NCBI GenBank assembly: GCA_031310005.1
Contig: CM062386.1
Location: forward strand, 1,984,001-2,048,000
DNA length: 64,000 nucleotides
Direction: 5' to 3'
From: Dactylellina haptotyla
Lineage: Eukaryota; Ascomycota; Orbiliomycetes; Orbiliales; Orbiliaceae
Positions 33,642-46,815 of the stretch are shown piece by piece. The position numbers and the translations under genes are program-made. Position 1 is the stretch's first letter, and each line of letters begins with the position of its first letter. The notes under the pieces are model-generated. The model worked only from the letters and a program-made list of their open reading frames with translations, was not told the DNA's origin and did not search any database.

Positions 33642-35806
33642 ATCCACCACTCAAAGTCCTCCAAAACTTGGTCTATAATCTTCAAAAACCAGCTATGCAA
33701 CGACTGAACGCAGGAACGGTGTTGTGAAACAGTGTGTGCGCCGATGGTAAAACGTTACGCAGCAGGTTATACCTCAGCCCTGGTGTTCTCTTAGCCGCGA
33801 GGAACAGCTGTAGTGAGACCGTGGTACAAAAATAATCCGGTCCGTGATTTTTCCGAGTATATGTTGATATGGCGATATCTAGTGTGCGAGCGCTGTGATA
33901 GGTCGCTTCAGCTAGCAAGAGAGAAGTGCGAGTGTTTCGCAGCAACTATAAATTTCAACGTGGGACGAAGAAATGGCTAATAAGATGACCGCGTCGGAAA
34001 GGGGAGAGATCCGAATCTCTCAACGGATCAATTGATAAAGAGATTTGTCTTTATTTGTCTCTGTGTGACTTCGGAAGGGGAAAAAAAAGAGAGAAAAGAG
34101 AGAACACGGAAAAACTAAATATGACGTTGGGCGGCGACGAAGCTTAAATGGTTGGGTAGCCGAATGTATCTGCCGTCTGAGCTTTCGGATATCAAAAGAA
34201 AGGCGGTCTGCTAGCGCGAATAGCTTCCAATTGCTCGGACCCTTTCCCCAGAAAAACGAGAACCTCGAGAGCTCGGTTTTCTGAACTGAGATTTGCAAAT
34301 TCAATGGAATCGCCTTTTGAGCTACAGATTGGCGACTCTAAGCTATATAGACGGAATCTGGGGAGTCATCTAAATTTCGGCCTTCAAGTTTTTTTTTCAA
34401 TCGGTGTGTCTTAAAGATTTTGTTTATTAAGCAACTCGCTCGTTTTTCGGTTAAAAAATTCAAAATCCCCCCCAAAAAAGGTGCGGCGCGAAAGAGGAAA
34501 AAAAAGGTTCGTTTTCAAAACGGCGGTGCTCCGCCAGATCGCATTTTCCGTAGCATGGGTTCCCAATGGGAATCGCGCCATGCTGAATATCAATCAAGTA
34601 ACAAGAACTCCGTATCGAGATTTCGGTTGAGTCAGCCCTCTTTTCGGATGCTACTTGCCGGGATGCGAGCGCCTTCGATCGTATTCAGAAAAAAATAAGT
34701 TACTTAAGTTCTAGGTCCCGTTCTAATTAATCAGCTCTAAAATTGATCCTTCACCAACGTGGTAGCCGGTCCTATTCGTCGATGGCCGGGTAGCCATGCG
34801 AGCTGGAAACGAAGACTCGGATTTTCGGTCATGGATCTGGGACAGGAACCCAGAAGTCCGAGTCGCTTATAATGGAAAGGAAGGTTCCAATTCGTGAAGC
34901 ACATCCATGCTAGCTCAGTAAACCAATGGGAAGGAAACTGCGCGCCCGCGGAACCGTGCAAAGACCAGGTCCCTTTCAAGAAAAGTTCCCATGGGCGTGG
35001 CCAAATGTTACCCTGACTAGACTTCTTTCGAGTTGGGTTTCGTACGAAAGGTGTTAGGGCCAAAACGGTTTCCGCTGTGCCCTTCGGAGATGGCCATTCT
35101 ACCCCGGCTATCAGATTTGATACAGACTCGGCTATTTCAAAGCAAGTCCGGTTGAGCCGGTGGGGTATCTCCGATGGGGCAAGATATAACACGGCCAACA
35201 CGCTGCTTCGAGCTTCTTTATGTCCGAGTCACGGGCGTGTTCCCACATTGATGGTATGGATATGGTCTTTAACAAGCTTTGTGTATCTTTAAATTGTATT
35301 TAAGTGTCTTAATCATGAATTCTACGGTTCAAATACTAGAATTTATATGGAATTTCCACATCAAGTTGTGAACTATTAAACGGTTGACAGGTATAAGAAT
35401 TTAACGGAAAGTGCCCGATAGAGGTGAATAGGTTGAAATCCGGGAGATAGGAATTTTACCAAAGAAGAAGCGCCGAAACTATGATGCTCTATAAAAAAAG
35501 AACCGAATCAAAAGCAAAAAGATATGCGAGAGTGGAGGGGTGTATCGTCAAGTAGTGGGAAAGGAGCCTGAGTGAGGAAAGGACTAATAGGCTTGTTTTG
35601 AGGAAATCGACGGAGTGGTAGACTTTTCGTAAGGAAAATATGTGGGTATTAAAGAATAACAAAAGCAAGAAAAGAATTTACATAATAACGGCCGAAAGGA
35701 AAGACAAAAGACAAAGCGAAGTATGAACAAGCGAATTTGCATAACTTTAAGCGTATCTTCCCAACTTCATGAATGTTAATGCGGATTTGGTGCCTGCCAA
35801 TTAAGT
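33642..35806. other. Intergenic region between the two MFS genes
   Basis: Promoter of the monocarboxylate-type transporter gene (GA-rich stretch at about 34080-34110) and 3' side of the DHA1 gene. A 154-codon minus-strand open frame at 34737-35201 lacks an ATG and any motif I know. I see no reliable gene. Confidence 0.4.
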
Positions 35807-38177
35807 TTATACTGTAGAGACGCTTCCGCTTCGATCACTATCCTCGGCAGCCTTCTCGTTGATTCTATCGCCATGGATGAAAACACTTCTGTTTCTCAAC
35901 CAACTCCCATAGTAGAAGATGATCCATGGGATAGGCAACAAGGCCGTTGCGATGCCAGCGAGCAAGGTACCAGCGTGGGCTACCCCGAGTTTTTGATACA
36001 TTTGAACAGTAAACAAAGGGAAAACAGAACCCATTCCATATCGAACGAGGCTGTTGGCACCGAGAGCGGAGGCACCGAGAAGATCGTTGTAAATGAAGAC
36101 CATGTAGATAGCCGTGACAATCTAATAATCGATGTGTTAGTACGACGCCAGATCCAAATGAGTATGGTTTGTGGAGTCCCTTACAAATGTTGCGACGGCA
36201 CCCCATCCAAATAAGACACAACCAATCAAAGGGACAACGATGTTAACATCCGGCTTAGCGGTCCAAGCCCAAATATAGAGTCCGGTCGGAAACAGAATAG
36301 ATCCGAGAAGAGCAGCGTACAATCTTTCTTCAGGCTGTATTTCGAGGCCTCGTGCAGCGAAAGACCTTTTCCTAGGTTGGTAAACAAAATGTTCAAAAAG
36401 AGCGCAGGTGACGGAGGCGAGTAAGACGCCAATCCAGATGGCTAAGAAGGAGTTTCCCATGCCTCTTGGGGAGGAATGATACACTGTAGTCAGGGTGTAA
36501 GGAATGGACTCGAAAAAGGCGAAGAAGACAGCGAAACAGAAACCGTTATACCTAGTCCGTATCACGCCCGTCAGCAATGACTAAATTTATAAAACAGATT
36601 TTCAGGAGACGGCTACTCACAGGGATACTGAAGATACGATAGGCTCAACGAATATCATTTTGATCGGACGGAAAAGAGCGACCGTGAACAACAATTTAAG
36701 GCCCTCCTTGGGAGGCGGCTTATTGATGTTCAACTTCTGTTTATGAGCCTCGGAGAGAAGGATGGCTTTCTTGTAGGTTTCACGAGCAAAAAATACAGCA
36801 ATGGCGGTCGGGAGAATTAGCATACACACTGGAATACACATGGTTAGTATAAGTTTTTCCGAGAGGGTAGGAGTTTAGGGATATCATACTAATAAGCATA
36901 GTCCACCTCCAGTGTTTCCCGTCAGCTATAACATGGAAGCCGACAAGGGGACCAAAGCTTGGGCCCATGAATGCCATAGCGAGGAAGACACAGCTAGCGT
37001 ATACAGCAGCCGGGGTGCGGAGATCCCAAACATCTGCAACCGTGCCTGCTCCGACCGATAAAACTGCGGCTCCGAACATAGCCGAGAAGAATCGGCAGGC
37101 AAGAATGGTAGACAGATTATGAGCATAGGCGACACCAAGTGAAAAGAAACCAGCGATAGGTAGTGCAAGGAAATAAACAGCACGGCGGCCTACTGTCTCC
37201 GAAATTGGGCCTGCTATGAGTGGACCTGGAATGGACACCGCTAGTTAGCAGCTGTGTTGAAGAGCGTCGAAGGGCTCAAAACGGATCGTAGATCTTACCA
37301 AAGGCCATTCCAAGGACATAGGTCGTCACACCGGCCAGAGCCTGGGTCAGCGTGACGCCAAACTCTCGCTGGATTGAGAAGACAGCCGGAGCATAGACAG
37401 ACGCTCCAAAACTCCTGTATAATTTCCACATGGTTAGTATATATATTCTTAACATATCCCTCCTCTATCCATATTCTGATTCCATAGTCGTTATAAAATA
37501 AAAACCACGTCCCCAGTGGACCGTATATCTATACAGAAGACATAGACTTACACAACAAAACAAGCAACTGCTGGGACAAAAGTCACATATATCCGCTCTC
37601 CCAGATGCCAGTTCCTCGCGTTTCTCTTATCATCTGGGCTGTCGAAATCGAGATCTGCAGGATCTATTGGCAAATCACTCGGCGGATTTGGCACTTCGCT
37701 TCCATTACTAAATGGTATAGTATTGGACCAGTCATTCAAACCCCCTGGGGCAGCCATGTTTGGTTGGGGATAAACCGCCTGGCTGAAGGGTAAGACTGGA
37801 TTCAAAGGAATGTCACCGCTTCTGAAGTCGTAAACAAAAGGTTCCTTTGGAGGCTCTTTGATAACAGGACGGTGTGGTTCTCTGTCTTCTTCTCCGAAGA
37901 AAGCAACAGGTCGTCGATACAATTCCTCGGCGAGTTCGTGTGAAGTCTCTTCAACTAGAGCCTCTGTATCGTACCCTGAATTTCCAGGCTGAGAAAAGCG
38001 ATTTTGAGGATGTCTCTGAGCAATATAACTCAACTGTCTCCAGGTTTCGAGTGAAGGTGTTATGTTCTCTATAAAGCTTGTCGGACGGCGTCGTGGAATA
38101 CCACTTGGGTTGCTACCTAGTGTGGTTGTATTCGTAGCCTGGCTCTGTGGCCCGGTGTTATCAACGGTGGATGGCAT
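35807..38177 (-). CDS. MFS drug:H+ antiporter (DHA1) family transporter, 655 aa, six exons
   Basis: Exons are 38177-37552, 37414-37299, 37225-36890, 36828-36621, 36551-36185 and 36121-35807. Introns are 61-137 nt and all phases agree. A long hydrophilic N-terminus of about 195 residues (Pro/Ser/Asn-rich, with DPADLDFDSPDDKRNARNW just before TM1) leads into 12 predicted membrane segments. Motif GPISETVGRR lies in loop 2-3, and ACRFFSAMFGAAVLSVGAGTVADVWD matches the DHA1 motif region of TM4-5. FARETYKKAIL opens the long central loop. Known: relatives export polyamines, azoles and other toxicants across the plasma membrane using the proton gradient. TM layout and the DDKRNARNW lead are typical of the TPO-like group. 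The substrate is not determinable. The adjacent minus-strand MFS gene is from another family. Confidence 0.88.
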
Positions 38178-38381
38178 CCTTTTATATTATTGCTCTATTT
38201 CCTTTTACAACAGTAGGTATATTGGAAAGAAAAAGGTTGGAGAGTATGGTTCGGTCGATCCGTATATTTTAGTAAATTGTTGACAGCTACCACTGCCAGG
38301 CCGCAAGGGTGTGTATCCAGTCTGGTAACCCCCCAGGCGCCTGAGTCGAATCTGAGGACCCACTAAAACCGAAACGAGTGG

Positions 38382-38401
38382 ACGAACGAACGAACGAACG
38401 A
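38382..38401. repeat. (ACGA)5 microsatellite
   Basis: Five perfect tandem copies of a four-base unit, about 200 bases upstream of the start codon of the DHA1 transporter gene (minus strand). Confidence 0.9.
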
Positions 38402-41400
38402 GGTGATACTTGTGATAATAGAAGGAAGATTAGTACACCAAAGGACTGAGAAATTTCCCTTGTCTTTTAATGCCAGGGATTCCAGAACACGAGTAATGAG
38501 CGAGGTGGTGTGGTGTCGATCGATTGAGCGAATGTCGGTTCCTCCCAGTAAGGTCGATCTTTCCACTACCGAGTGTACTAATTTACGATGGAGGCGAAAG
38601 ATTGAGCCTCAAAGGGTCTTTCGTCAGCCAAGTGGCTAGCTGGCGAGTGTGGATTTCGAAGTGAGATTCCCAGGTGGGAGAGCAAAGATTCTGCTCCCTG
38701 TGGGTCAGCTGTTTCAGGGAAGCAATTGCTCTATTCAGTGAGGAGTATTTGTGGTTTGATATAGCGCTCCACCAAGCTAAGATCTAGGTTCCCAAATAAT
38801 ATTTGATTATGCGAGCAACGAGCGGGTGTCTGTAGTGAAGAATCGGAGGGCAGAAAAGGAAGAGATTGGAAGGAACCGACGGGATGATAATAACGTGGAT
38901 GAGCGTATACTCGAGTAGTACTCTCTCGGAGTGTTGGTGTTATTTCAGGGACCAATTGGACAATTGGACAATCAACTTTGTGTACGCTGCCAAAATATCC
39001 CGGCCACTTTCCCTCGTCTTCTAACACTCCACCAGATTAGCTATTTGTGAGACGCCGTAAAATAGCGTGCAGATTACAGCGGGCGGTGTCCCAACGACAA
39101 GCCTGCGCTAATGTTCCCTCGCGTTGGTGGATCTGCCTAATCTTCACCTTTGGCAACGCTGCGTGTGGTATTTTCTGTGTTGTTCCCGCCCCCACGCAAA
39201 ACGGGCTCCACCGGGTTTTCTAATTTCGAACCGGCTTGCAGATGCCAATTGCACTTGCCCGCCGGGAAATGCTTGTCAATCGTCGGCTTCGCCGCCACCC
39301 AGGGCCACCAAACCCAGCGTCACCACCTCCAAACAGCCGAATGATAGGCACACCCCCAAGAAGGGAAGCCAAAACTTGCTTCATGCTTCGATGACAGCGA
39401 ATGTGCTGGCGAGTAATCAAACATTACACCCTCACGTTTTTTATCCGGAGCGCCGCAAAGCTTGTTTTCATATGGAAGGGACTTACGAAGCTGTGCTGTG
39501 ACCACATCTTGACGTCCTAATTCGGTACTTGAATTATTTAAGCCCCCTGTGCCCTGTCGGAACTGCCACGATCTAGTGCCAATTGGCTGGGTTATCTTCA
39601 AGCTTCATTCGCGTTCTTTCGTCGACCTCGTATTGGAGAAAATAAATAAAAAATGCCGGACGAGGGCACAACCTCCAACTACTAGATTTTTCTTATTGAG
39701 CATCTGCCTGTTCGCCCACTCCATCAGGTTTTTGACCCAACTGGCCGAGTTCAGGCCCGCTATGTACGCGGGTCACACACAGGAAGGGCGGTGACAGGGC
39801 CGATTCGTTCGACCTCCATGGATCGGACTCGTATCCATCATCATCCACAAACACAACATCTTGAAAAAGCTGCCCATCCTGCCGGACTATATTGCTAGGA
39901 TGGGAAGGAACGCCAGCTGCTGAAATCCACATCTTAGCTGCAGAACCAGTCCCACGCCACATCAGCTGTTACTAAGATGATCCACAGTAAAAAAATATAT
40001 ATATAAAATAAAAATATTATTACTCCTACTTAAAATAGATAATTTAGAGGAATTGATAAGAAAAAGCCCCGACCCTAGGGCCGGCTTAGTATACACTTTC
40101 TTCAAGAGAGCCCACCGATTACGAACTAAGCGTTCTAGAATAGCTTTTAGTGTATCTTATGTGCAAACCTATTTCCCCGCTCTCGAGTTCGCAATCTTGA
40201 AACAGTCCACAGGAATAACAGATCCTATGAGCTTCCGGTTCCTTGTGCATCATTCTGCTAAACGGATGCTGTGCTTTCCGTCCTAGCGAAGTATCACCAT
40301 TGACAAACGGAGCGGAATCAGTTGTGCAACATCTCGGGAAGAGAAAAACAACAAAATCTAAGCCAACACGTTCAACGTTTTTACGTGCTCGGTCACCTCA
40401 AGACACTGCTGATCTGCAGGATAGCTCAGCATTTTTGATGTCATTTCGTGCGGAACATTCGCCAGCTAACAAACTACCCTGTTAATAACCATTTATTTAA
40501 CCAACAAAACAACAGTTCATAACTAATATAGTTTGATACTCCAAAACAATGGCTTTACCAAACACCTCGGAATTTCTTCATCTGCTTGGCGAAGACGTCA
40601 ACTGCCTTAGTAAGACCTAACCAACAGCCTTGTATTCCTGTCCCACAAACTGGTTGGTTGTTCAAAAGACCCTCGCGTCGTTTCCCATGCATGACTGAAT
40701 AGAAAATCTTATAGCTTACCGACAGATCATATTTGTGGGTCGGCCCAATCTTGATATCGGACAGCTGCCCACGGAAAGACTAGGCAAGATTAGGAAATTT
40801 CTCCGGATGTAGTGGAGCAGCGACTATTTTTCGGTCAGAATTGAGAGGCTCCACATATAGGGCGCAGTGCAGGCTATTCCTCCTCCATTCGAGCTATTAT
40901 TTTGGTATGTGTTTGATAGGGAACAGGTGCGATCATACATCAGCGCCACAGAGTTGTTGCAATTGTTGATTAGTGGAACAGTGGTATCTCACGGTTACAT
41001 ATACAAGAAATAAGGAATTTCCTGTGAATTTAGGTAAACTTGTGGTCAGCGGGTGCGGGCAGGAGTAGCTCTGCCTTCATTCAAGAAATTCATGTGATAT
41101 TTCGACAGATATGAATACATGGTTATTAATCGCTGAAGGCGAAGGAATTATGTATTCGCCTGCCTAACCAAGCACTTAGGTAATTATTGAATGTAGTTCG
41201 GTGTTTGTTGTGTTGTAACGGAGCCAACAACCGAAGGAACTCCTTTGAGGTGACAACCCGGCGTGTCAAGTTGCGTTTTGTTCGGAACTGGAAAGCCCTT
41301 CGGGCCTTGCAGGAGGCTGAAAGCTTATCTTTACATCTTTCCACCTCTGCTGGATAGAAATTCGGGGACAGCAGTATATAGTCAAAGTCGGTATCACCGT

Positions 41401-44039
41401 TTCCATTGATGTGAGCTCGGAGTTCTGAGGATACTGCTCCATTCGTCAACTGGACCTATGATTGCCTACTAGTGGCATGCCCAGTTTGCTGCTTACTATG
41501 GGTCATGGACCGCCCCTGTTCAGCTATGGAGAAACCTCGTGTCGAATCGCGCGGCTATTTTACAAGTAAGATATATCAGATGAAACAATCACTTTAATAA
41601 CAAAACGTTAATATAATTGTTTAATAATCATCTCAGGAATATTTTACCGAATGAGAGAATTAGAAAGATACCTGCCTCATAAGCAACTTTTCACTCGTGG
41701 AAAAATAATCAACAAGAGGCGCGTTGGATCCAGTTCAACCGAGGCAAGTTGAATTAATAAACGTGAAGAAATATTTCTCTTTGCCCGTGAACGCTGTCCA
41801 TCATCAATAATCACGAACTTTGAGACCCTCGTAGGGCTGACCCAAGAGCCTCAGAGTCATGGCTTGCCCATGTACAAATTCTCATATCTGACGCGGGGAA
41901 CTTAAACATTGTCTAACTTTGCCATTTATCCGAGAAATATTCATGAATTTGGAAATCCGGTACACACGGGCTTTGATCTCTTCTATGTCTCTTTGTCTCA
42001 CGGAAACACACTGGTGCAGCCGCGGATGGTTCACGAAACGGCTCGTGCACGATTCCCCGCAAAATATGGATACCGGTTCGTAGAATCAACCGGAGTAACT
42101 AGTACTAATTACAAATAGAGGGTAATATCCGCCTTTTATGCGGAGTAGCTTCATGGTCAGATTTGCACCCGTCACCTACGAAGAATAATCAATAACAGGA
42201 TCGACAATTCAATTTCTCCATTTTATCACCGCCTGTCGGTACTTAGATGTGGAATTCCAACCCGACAACTTCAGTAATTATATAATACTATATGCGGGCG
42301 CTTTTATAATATTATTATAATAATATATAGCTCTTGTACAACTAAGTCGCTGGCTAGTATTAGTTGATTACCAAATCTTCGAGTTCAAAGTAGTACTATA
42401 GAGTGTTTAGGTTATCGAAAATCAGCATGACGGAAATACAATAATGCGCAGATTATAGAAATCGGATATTTTGCCCAAAGCTGGCGAAACTTCTAATCAG
42501 CGGATTTTTCCGTGGAATTGAACTAATAACCTGGAATCCTTTTTGCACTTAGGTTAATATCGAAACTTTCGACCTTTAGCTGCAGCTGTAGTTGATCCTG
42601 TACTATCTTGGAGGGTTTCTGACTGGGATGGATGTCCTTGAATGGGCTATCGGATGGAATACCAACCTTTTTGTTTGAAAATTTGATGAAGTTGACTTTA
42701 CTGGAAGAACCAGTTCTTGCCGAACTGTTTGGCGAGTTTTTGAAAGTGGGTTTGCCAGTGCGATGCGATATAGATAGATAGTTTGGAGGCTTCAAGTATG
42801 TCGAGCGATATATTTGACAGAAGCGGGGCATTCTAGGCGGTTCAACACTTTCTATATCTATTTGTAGTTCAATAATGTCGCTTAATTGGAGAATTTAAAC
42901 CCATACAGACGCGTTCCGCGTTCTTCTTTTGTTTCGTTCGCCCCAAGTAGTCACCAAGAATCGGTAGTTTTCTTGAAAATTTACGCTTCTAGATGGAATA
43001 GACACATTGCTGTGATTTGTGGGAGTGGAGGATTCGCAGAGAACCTCATTAGATTGCATGAGTTGTATGCAAATATTGCAAATATACTTAAATGTATCCT
43101 ACTAGCCAGCAATAATGATTATATGTGACAGAAATTTTCGATGGAACAATCGAGGGGAAAGAGAGTGTGGATATATATGGACTATATTCGGCTTGGGGGC
43201 TTCGACCTGTAGCCCCAAAGGGAGTTGGATATTTTCAGCGCCATTATGTGTGACAATATCAAGTCGCCGTACCTATACTAACCTGAACATAGCTAGTGCC
43301 AAGAAGATGCTTCAAACTCTTGATACCCGTGAGCGATGTCACCCTCTGATCATGGTTGGTTGAGGGACCCTTCCGACCTTCTGTGCGCATCCCATTGCCT
43401 AACTCTGCCTGTGTTTTCTGTTCTGAGATGACGAGAAATGGTGGGACAGAGCTGCGGAGAACCAGGACGGAAAACCCTTGAAAATCGCTACTCTTAAGAT
43501 CTCGCGCGCTAGCCAAGCTTCGCTTCAAATTAAGTTTCTCGGATCCCGATGGTCAAAGCAAATTCTCGAGTTTTATCTCGAGTTTTCTTGTGGATATTCT
43601 CGAGTTAGAACGAATTTCTGTGCACCGTGCTTGAGCCCCGCTGATGCCTAGTTAGCATGCGCTCGCTTAGAACTCCAGTACAAGAACACAGCTAGCTAGG
43701 ACATTGGGTGGGTACACCAAATGTCGTAGCTCGCTTGCATGCAGCATGTCTCGAAGAAATCGACTTTTAAATTCTCCCATCTAAATTGAAGGTCGCTTAT
43801 TGTTATTGCTCTAGAGCTAGTTGGTAGGACGCGTAGACATGCGCATTCTAATGCATTCTAGCTAGACTACATTTTCTCTAGGTCTAGATCGATATTACGA
43901 CTAGTCCAGCTTCGCGTTTTGTATAGCGAGACAGCGGACAGCGATCTAAGGTTGTGTACACCAATTTCGTCTGAAAGCTTAGCATACTTGACGGCGAGGC
44001 AGAATAGATCTTAGCTTGAGTTCTATAAATTTGGAAATG

Positions 44040-44047
44040 TATAAAAG
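44040..44047 (+). promoter_or_regulatory. TATA-box candidate of the gene at 44263
   Basis: TATAAAAG, 223 bases before the start codon. A pyrimidine-rich stretch (TCCTTCCCGC, CCTTCCTTT) follows, as in fungal leaders. Confidence 0.45.
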
Positions 44048-44262
44048 GCGTAGCTCTGTCCCTCGACATGATCACGACTTCTTTTACAGTATCATAGACC
44101 GGTCCCTCCTTCAAACCGTCTTATTGCGCAATTGCATAGTCGATCCTTCCCGCAGGTTTCCACAAGCCGCATTCCTTCCTTTAAATAAACTTGGCGCAAT
44201 AATACTGTATACACTCTTTTCGAGACTACGATCTAAACTACATTGTCGACTACTCGATCAAA

Positions 44263-45203
44263 ATGAAGGGTGCTCTCATTCTTTCTGTCCTGGCTGCAAG
44301 GTATGTATGCGCAATATATAACATCTCCAATGTAGAACACGCAAAGGCTAATATTAGAAACCAAACAGTGCCGCGGCCCACGTTGTGCCAACCGGCCTAG
44401 AGCCCCGAGACTTCTGCTCCGTGAAGGTTATGACGAGAACTAGCACGATCCGCAAAGTCTACACTACCCGCACGACCATCTGCCGCGGAGGGCCGTCGCC
44501 AACGTCTAAGAAGAACTCTACCACCAAAAAGACGGTGGCAACAACGTCAGCACCGGTCCCTACCGACGTCATGGACGGTGCCTGCGTAACCTCGACCATC
44601 GTGACTGTATCCTCGTATTCGCAGATGGTGTGCATCAATGGCGGCCCAGATAAGTGCCGGATGGCACCCATGAAATCCACCATTACGAAGGTGACCACCA
44701 TGTGCCCATTCCCCACCGGTACCGCCGAGTCCGTTACCAAGAATATCGTTGGCGGTTGTCGTACCTCCACCTTCGTTACCAATGGTGCCACTTCTACCAC
44801 CACACTCTGTCCCTTCCCCACAGCTCAAACCACCACAACAAACATCAGCGAGCTCATGGTAGGAGGCTGCGGAACCACCACAGTCACTGACAACGGTTCC
44901 TCCTCCGTTGCTACCCTTTGTCCGTTCCCCACTGGTCCAAGTGTAGCCACGACCACAGACCACGGAGAGCTCCTAGTCGGCGGCTGCAGAACCACCACTG
45001 TTACTGCGGACGGCGCCACTTCCACTCAAACCCTCTGCCCATTCCCCAGACCGCCATCGACGACCATGGATGGTGGCCGCGTGACGATGGTCGGCGGCTG
45101 CAGAACTACTACCATGTCCGACGGTGCTTCCACCTCCGTTGCTACTCTCTGCCCATTCCCAACCGGAAACCCAGCTCCAACTGACGAGGACGATGGCTAT
45201 TAA
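44263..45203 (+). CDS. Secreted Thr-rich protein with four Cys repeats, 290 aa, two exons
   Basis: Exons are 44263-44300 and 44369-45203, separated by a 68-nt intron (GTATGT...ACAG) that interrupts the signal peptide (MKGALILSVLAASAAA). The short first exon is placed by its ATG, signal peptide and exact phase. The mature protein starts with VVPTGLEPRDFCSVKVMTRTSTIRKVYTT and contains CVTSTIVTVSSYSQMVC. From residue 140 four repeats of about 37 residues begin VGGC(R/G)T(T/S)T and end TLCPFP, each with exactly two cysteines. A degenerate half unit (TMCPFPTG) precedes them. The end is acidic (TDEDDGY) and there is no GPI or TM tail. I do not recognise the family. Inference: an extracellular, probably O-glycosylated matrix or surface protein whose repeats each fold around one disulfide. 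Confidence 0.75.
44748..45170 (+). repeat. Four coding tandem repeats (VGGC...LCPFP)
   Basis: Four units of roughly 35-38 codons inside the secreted protein gene. Each has VGGC at the start and CPFP near its end, followed by a variable Pro/Thr or acidic spacer. The conserved core and variable spacer suggest expansion by unit duplication. Confidence 0.8.
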
Positions 45204-46815
45204 AGCATCCGATCTGTATGAATGGACATATGAAACTAGCATCGGAAACGAAGTCCTATTTTCGTCTGTCGTTTCTAGTTGGAATTGAAGGAGAGCCGTA
45301 GTCGTATACGAAGACGAACGTATTGTAGGAATTTCCTTTTTATTTGACACCCTATATTAATCCATGTAGAAGAGCGTATACCGAATTATAGAATCAAAAA
45401 TCTTTATATCTTAAGAATCTAGCAAATTTACATCTACATTTCCACATTATAGTAGTGACCATGACCGACTATATAAAACGGCTCCACGAATATCGAGGTG
45501 ACTCCACAAAGTCCAAAACAACGCAAATTTGGCATGCAAATTCCAACATCAACGCCGAACACGAACAACCAATCACCCATCATCCCCATCATGATCATCC
45601 ATCCCGATTCGTCAATCGCAAGTTCTAACCTCACACGATCTTTCCAGAATCCGAGAACTCCGATTACATAACAAATGGTACCTTAAATCCCATCGCGCAT
45701 TCGGCCTCTCCGACCGTGGGGGCTTCCAAATCTAATATCAGGCCCGCCGATAATTCCAATTACTTGCATGACGCCTCATGCGGGCAGCTTACATCTCGAG
45801 ATCAACTGATAACTTTAATTTACGTTTTTCATTCGAGAAAATTTCGTTTATTGAAACCTAGATACATTGGCCAAGATATGCGAATCTACATTAAATTTAT
45901 AATCATTCACTAGATCGAAAGCGGGAAAAACACAGACAGACAAATTGCACTGCGGGGTAAAATTGGTTAAAGTTGCATTGATTTGAAGACAATTCGTTTT
46001 TGGTACTAAAGTGGTTCGGTTTCATAAACGCCATGATAACTCCATCGAAAAACGCCTGGGGTAAGCGAGAGAAAAACAGCGGTGAGGAAATACAAAAAGC
46101 GTATTGTTTTTTTTGCATGTCTTTTTTGAGGTTTTCTTTTCTCTGCGCGTGAAAAAGGGTAATAAAAGGTCCTAGTCTTCAAAGTTATATACATTAAACG
46201 TCGTCATCGGACTTCATGGTGAAGGTCATGATGAGGTACAAATGAAAGGGTATGATGGTAACAGATGATATGATGATGAGATTCGTTTGTTTCCGTGAAA
46301 CAGCCCCAGGAAGAAATACCGGGGGCCGCTTCAACCAAAGGACGCCGGTAAAGAGGTGCTATTGAATGCCGTCAAGAAAAACGTCGTTCGCTGCGCTAGA
46401 CTCGCTAGATTTTTTATAGTCGTATGATTAACTCAGAATCGTAGAGTCGAATACATCGGCGTCTCCGGAAAAAAAGGTCGATCGTAAGAAATGTTGAAGC
46501 AAGACATTTGAAATGACGCACAACAACATTAATATGCCAGATACTGAAAAATCAAATAAAAAGACCCGCTGGTGTAAAAAGAAAGTCGAAAATAAAGACT
46601 AAAAATCAAATCGAACAAGGGTTATCAGCAGTATCGAGGATAGAACATTTGTTCTATCCGTATTAAACCGAAAGTAGAAAAAGAGAGGGGGGTAAAATAG
46701 AATACCATGCAAAGCCACCCTTCACACAACCCAATGATATATGCTGAGAAAGTCTAAGGAAAGTTCGGTCCATTTTGTACAGTTGCTTCGTCTTCTATCC
46801 ACTCGTATTGAACAC
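45204..46815. other. Intergenic region between convergent genes
   Basis: 3' flanks of the repeat-protein gene (plus) and of the TM protein gene (minus). AT-rich in the middle. The open frames are short and without motifs. No gene seen. Confidence 0.45.

Larger units (their letters stand above)
38178..44262. other. Six-kilobase gene desert between the DHA1 and repeat-protein genes
   Basis: No gene is supported. Contents seen are an (ACGA)5 microsatellite at 38382-38401 and an AT-rich block at about 39990-40040. A start-like fragment at 40549 reads MALPNTSEFLHLLGEDVNCL and then GTAAGA, without a traceable next exon. A minus-strand 107-codon frame at 41126-41449 has no ATG, a minus-strand 102-codon frame occurs at 42523-42831, and a very AT-rich block lies at about 42270-42335. 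TATAAAAG at 44040-44047 probably belongs to the next gene. The base composition varies, and some of it may be decayed repeat DNA. Confidence 0.4.

Noticed and set aside
34737-35201. 154-codon minus-strand frame
   Set aside because: No ATG at its start, no recognisable domain, no splice partner. Kept only as an intergenic note.
40053-40485. Two overlapping plus-strand frames that read as possible transposon or gene debris
   Set aside because: No transposase motif, terminal repeats or target duplication could be seen.
41126-41449. 107-codon minus-strand frame that looks fairly protein-like
   Set aside because: Starts with TTG. An upstream ATG exon could be joined only out of phase.
42523-42831. 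102-codon minus-strand frame with ATG
   Set aside because: Lysine/serine-rich without motif, in an AT-rich desert, with no leader features. Evidence is too weak to call a gene.
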